In this document: one piece after another, positions 61,494 to 64,000 of the stretch
Numbering within the stretch: the first letter of the stretch is position 1
Layout of the letters: the number at the start of each line of letters is the position of its first letter
Assembly: GCA_919902505.1 (NCBI GenBank)
Contig: CAKKRE010000016.1
Coordinates: 186,001 to 250,000 of the forward strand
Source: Nitrospiraceae bacterium
Lineage (GTDB): Bacteria > Nitrospirota > Nitrospiria > Nitrospirales > Nitrospiraceae
Direction of reading: 5' to 3'
DNA length: 64,000 nt
The notes under the pieces: model-generated
The model's database searches: none
Told to the model about the DNA's origin: nothing
The model's input: the letters and a program-made list of their open reading frames with translations, nothing else
Program-made: the position numbers and the translations under genes

Positions 61494-64000
61494 ATGCAGG
61501 TTTCCGTTTCACGGAGACAGTTTCTCAAAATCTCGGCGGGAACCGTCGCGGCCGTGGCCGTGGCGGACAAAGTCCTCGCGTTGACCGCGCTGCAGCCGGT
61601 CATCGAGGTTGGGAACCCGCTGGGTGAGTACCCGGATCGGTCCTGGGAGCGTGTCTATCACGACCAGTACCGATACGACTCATCCTTTACCTGGTGCTGC
61701 TCACCGAACGACACCCACGGCTGTCGCGTCCGGGCCTTCGTCCGGAACGGCGTCGTCATGCGCGTGGAGCAGAACTATGACCACCAAACCTATGAAGACC
61801 TCTACGGCAACCGCGGAACGTTCGCGCACAATCCGCGCATGTGCTTGAAAGGCTTCACCTTCCACCGTCGCGTGTACGGCCCCTATCGTTTGAAGGGTCC
61901 GTTGATGCGGAAGGGTTGGAAGCAGTGGATGGACGATGGCTCCCCCGAGCTGACGCCCGATGTGAAGCGCAAGTACAAGTTTGACAGCCGCTTCCTGGAC
62001 GACCTCAACCGGGTGTCCTGGGATACGGCCTTCACCTATGTCGCCAAAGCCGCCGTGCTCATCGCGACGCGCTACAGCGGTGAAGCCGGTGCCCGTCGTC
62101 TCCGCGAGCAGGGCTATGCTCCGGAAATGATCGAAATGATGAAGGGTGCGGGCGTGCGGACGTTCAAGCATCGCGCCGGTATGCCGGTGCTCGGCATCGT
62201 CGGTAAGATGATGAACACCCGCTTCAACGGCGGATGTTTGCCGTTGCTGGACTCCTGGATCCGCAAAGTCGATGCGGATAAAGCCCAGGGAGGAAAGTAC
62301 TACTCCAACTACACCTGGCACGGCGACCAAGATCCTTCCCATCCGTTCTGGAACGGGACCCAGAACTGCGACGTCGACCTCTCCGACATGCGCTTCTCCA
62401 AGCTGAACACCAGCTGGGGTAAGAACTTCGTCGAGAACAAGATGCCGGAAGCGCACTGGAAGCTCGAGTCCATCGAGCGCGGCGCGCGGATCGTCGTCAT
62501 TACGCCGGAGTACAACCCAACGGCCTACCGCGCAGACTACTGGATTCCTGTGCGGCCGGAGACCGATGGCGCGAACTTCCTCGGTGCCTGCAAAATCATT
62601 TTCGACGAAAACTTGCAGGACATCGATTACATCAAGGAATTTTCCGACCTGCCGTTGCTCGTACGGACGGATACGCTCCAGTATCTCGATCCGCGCGATG
62701 TGATTGCGGATTACAAGTTCCCGGATTTCTCGAAGAGCTATTCGGGACGCATCCAATCCTTGAAGCCTGAGCAGATCGAACGGCTCGGCGGCATGATGGT
62801 CTGGGACCTGGCGAAGGGGAAAGCTGTTCCTCTGCACCGGGAACAGGTCGGATTCCACTTCAAGGAGAGCGGCATTGATCCAGCACTGACCGGAACCTTC
62901 CGGGTCAAGCTGCTCAACGGTCGCGAGATCGACGTGATGTCGATCTACCAGATGTATCAAGTCCACTTGCAGGACTACGATCTGGACACCACGCACCAAA
63001 TCACCCGTGCGCCGAAGGACCTCATCGTCCGTTGGGCGCGTGATTCGGGCACGATCAAGCCGGCCGCGATGCACAACGGCGAAGGCGTCTGTCACTATTT
63101 CCACATGACGGAAATGGGCCGGGCGGCTGCGTTGGTGATGACCATCACCGGCAACATCGGAAAGTTCGGGACGGGCTGCCATACCTGGTCTGGTAACTAC
63201 AAGGCCGGTATCTGGAACGCCGTTCCTTGGTCCGGCGCGGGACTCGCGGTGCATACCGGTGAAGATCCCTTCAACCTGACCTTGGATCCGAATGCCCACG
63301 GCAAAGAGATCAAGACCCGTTCCTATTACTATGGTGAAGAAGTCGGGTACTGGAACCATGGTGATACGGCCTTGATCGTCAACACGCCGAAGTACGGACG
63401 CAAGGTGTTCACCGGCAAGACCCACATGCCGAGCCCCAGCAAAGTCCGCTGGGTGACCAACGTGAACATTCTGAACAACGCCAAGCACCACTATGACATG
63501 GTGAAAAACGTCGATCCGAACATCGAGATGATCGTCACGCAAGACATCGAGATGACCTCGGACGTCAACCATGCCGACGTGGCGTTTGCATGTAACTCGT
63601 GGATGGAATTCACCTATCCGGAAATGACTGGCACGGTCTCCAATCCGTGGATTCAGATCTGGAAGGGTGGTATCCGCCCGCTGTACGACACCCGTAACGA
63701 TGCGGACACCTTCGCCGGCGTCGCAGCCAAGTTGGCTGAAATGACCGGAGATGCGCGGTTCCGCGGCGTGTTCCACTTCGTGTACATGAACCGCGTCGAT
63801 GTATATCCGCAGCGGATGCTGGATGCCAGCGCCACCTGCTACGGGTACAGCGCTGACGTCATGTTGAAGTCGGAAAAGGGCTGGATGGTCATGGGTCGTA
63901 CCTATCCGCGCCACCCGCTCTGGGAAGAGACCAACGAGTCCAAGCCCCAGTGGACGCGGTCGGGTCGTATCGAGACCTACCGTATTGAGCCGGAAGCCAT
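61494..64000 (+). CDS. nxrA: Nitrite oxidoreductase alpha subunit, 3' end outside window
   Basis: The frame is open from ATG 61494 to the window edge (835 codons of an expected ~1,150). It begins with a Tat signal (S6-R-R-Q-F-L-K12 then a hydrophobic stretch), so the enzyme is exported to the periplasm. Cysteines C69, C77 and C117 in CCSPNDTHGC and RMCLKG, with nearby H, fit the single Fe-S cluster of this DMSO-reductase-family subunit; the rest binds molybdopterin. The whole sequence is characteristic of Nitrospira NxrA, which oxidises nitrite to nitrate and passes electrons to the NxrB Fe-S subunit, presumably encoded just beyond the window. Confidence 0.95.
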   Translation, partial: MQVSVSRRQFLKISAGTVAAVAVADKVLALTALQPVIEVGNPLGEYPDRSWERVYHDQYRYDSSFTWCCSPNDTHGCRVRAFVRNGVVMRVEQNYDHQTYEDLYGNRGTFAHNPRMCLKGFTFHRRVYGPYRLKGPLMRKGWKQWMDDGSPELTPDVKRKYKFDSRFLDDLNRVSWDTAFTYVAKAAVLIATRYSGEAGARRLREQGYAPEMIEMMKGAGVRTFKHRAGMPVLGIVGKMMNTRFNGGCLPLLDSWIRKVDADKAQGGKYYSNYTWHGDQDPSHPFWNGTQNCDVDLSDMRFSKLNTSWGKNFVENKMPEAHWKLESIERGARIVVITPEYNPTAYRADYWIPVRPETDGANFLGACKIIFDENLQDIDYIKEFSDLPLLVRTDTLQYLDPRDVIADYKFPDFSKSYSGRIQSLKPEQIERLGGMMVWDLAKGKAVPLHREQVGFHFKESGIDPALTGTFRVKLLNGREIDVMSIYQMYQVHLQDYDLDTTHQITRAPKDLIVRWARDSGTIKPAAMHNGEGVCHYFHMTEMGRAAALVMTITGNIGKFGTGCHTWSGNYKAGIWNAVPWSGAGLAVHTGEDPFNLTLDPNAHGKEIKTRSYYYGEEVGYWNHGDTALIVNTPKYGRKVFTGKTHMPSPSKVRWVTNVNILNNAKHHYDMVKNVDPNIEMIVTQDIEMTSDVNHADVAFACNSWMEFTYPEMTGTVSNPWIQIWKGGIRPLYDTRNDADTFAGVAAKLAEMTGDARFRGVFHFVYMNRVDVYPQRMLDASATCYGYSADVMLKSEKGWMVMGRTYPRHPLWEETNESKPQWTRSGRIETYRIEPEA

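Noticed and set aside
61701-63914. 737-codon open frame antisense to nxrA
   Set aside because: It is a mirror of the strongly biased GC-rich codon use of nxrA, has no start signal and resembles no protein family.

Overview
This window is a piece of a chromosome from a nitrite-oxidising bacterium of the genus Nitrospira. The strongest evidence is the gene that runs off the right edge (61494 onward). It encodes a Tat-exported, Fe-S/molybdopterin nitrite oxidoreductase alpha subunit (NxrA) of the periplasmic Nitrospira type. A nitrite/formate channel, a SmbP-like copper-binding protein, a pentaheme cytochrome and many two-component regulators fit that assignment. Most of the sequence is GC-rich (roughly 60%), which makes the AT-rich stretches near 18.6-20.4 kb and 61.04-61.25 kb stand out.

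Layout. 0-14.3 kb is housekeeping and envelope DNA: a DUF5069 gene cut by the window edge, an M28 peptidase, a glycogen-debranching-type glucosidase, two paralogous MFS exporters around a BON-domain protein with a long KEP repeat, a GT4 glycosyltransferase, a TolC-type protein, a CPBP-like membrane protein and an MBL-fold hydrolase. 14.4-16.7 kb holds three toxin-antitoxin loci: Phd/RelE with a frameshifted toxin, MntA/HepT with an altered HepT motif, and VapBC with a clear promoter and operator. 16.7-23.2 kb is the most unusual part. It has two paralogous DnaG-primase-like proteins (zinc ribbon plus degenerate TOPRIM), each starting with a twin-arginine signal, small unknown proteins, a PD-(D/E)XK nuclease candidate with a partner, and a WYL regulator. 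The same palindrome, TGTGAC-N7-GTCACA, lies upstream of three of the transcription units.

23-35.7 kb is mostly ordinary: an arylamine N-acetyltransferase, a UvrA paralogue, YqgE, a nitrilase, SmbP, a rhodanese, a pentaheme cytochrome c overlapping a histone-deacetylase-like gene, TPR and PepF genes. It is punctuated by dispersed intergenic repeats and MITE-like elements whose ends carry CTAG. An IS630 element (36.03-37.13 kb) abuts the 3' end of a CheY-like gene. 37-39.4 kb has small stress or regulatory genes, including two micro-ORFs of 33 and 41 codons.

39.8-51 kb: a nitrite/formate channel leads a leftward run with an EmrB/NodT/EmrA tripartite exporter, preceded by a very good sigma-54 promoter. 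Divergent to it is a membrane histidine kinase plus NtrC-type activator, followed by a NarX/NarL-type pair. 51.8-57.7 kb is a heavy-metal RND efflux operon, followed by a Gdx/SugE exporter and a Ca2+/H+ antiporter. Another NtrC-family activator directly precedes nxrA, whose leader has a sigma-54-like element, palindromes and an AT-rich tract. The inferred theme of the right half is sigma-54/two-component control of nitrite uptake and oxidation together with metal and toxicant export.
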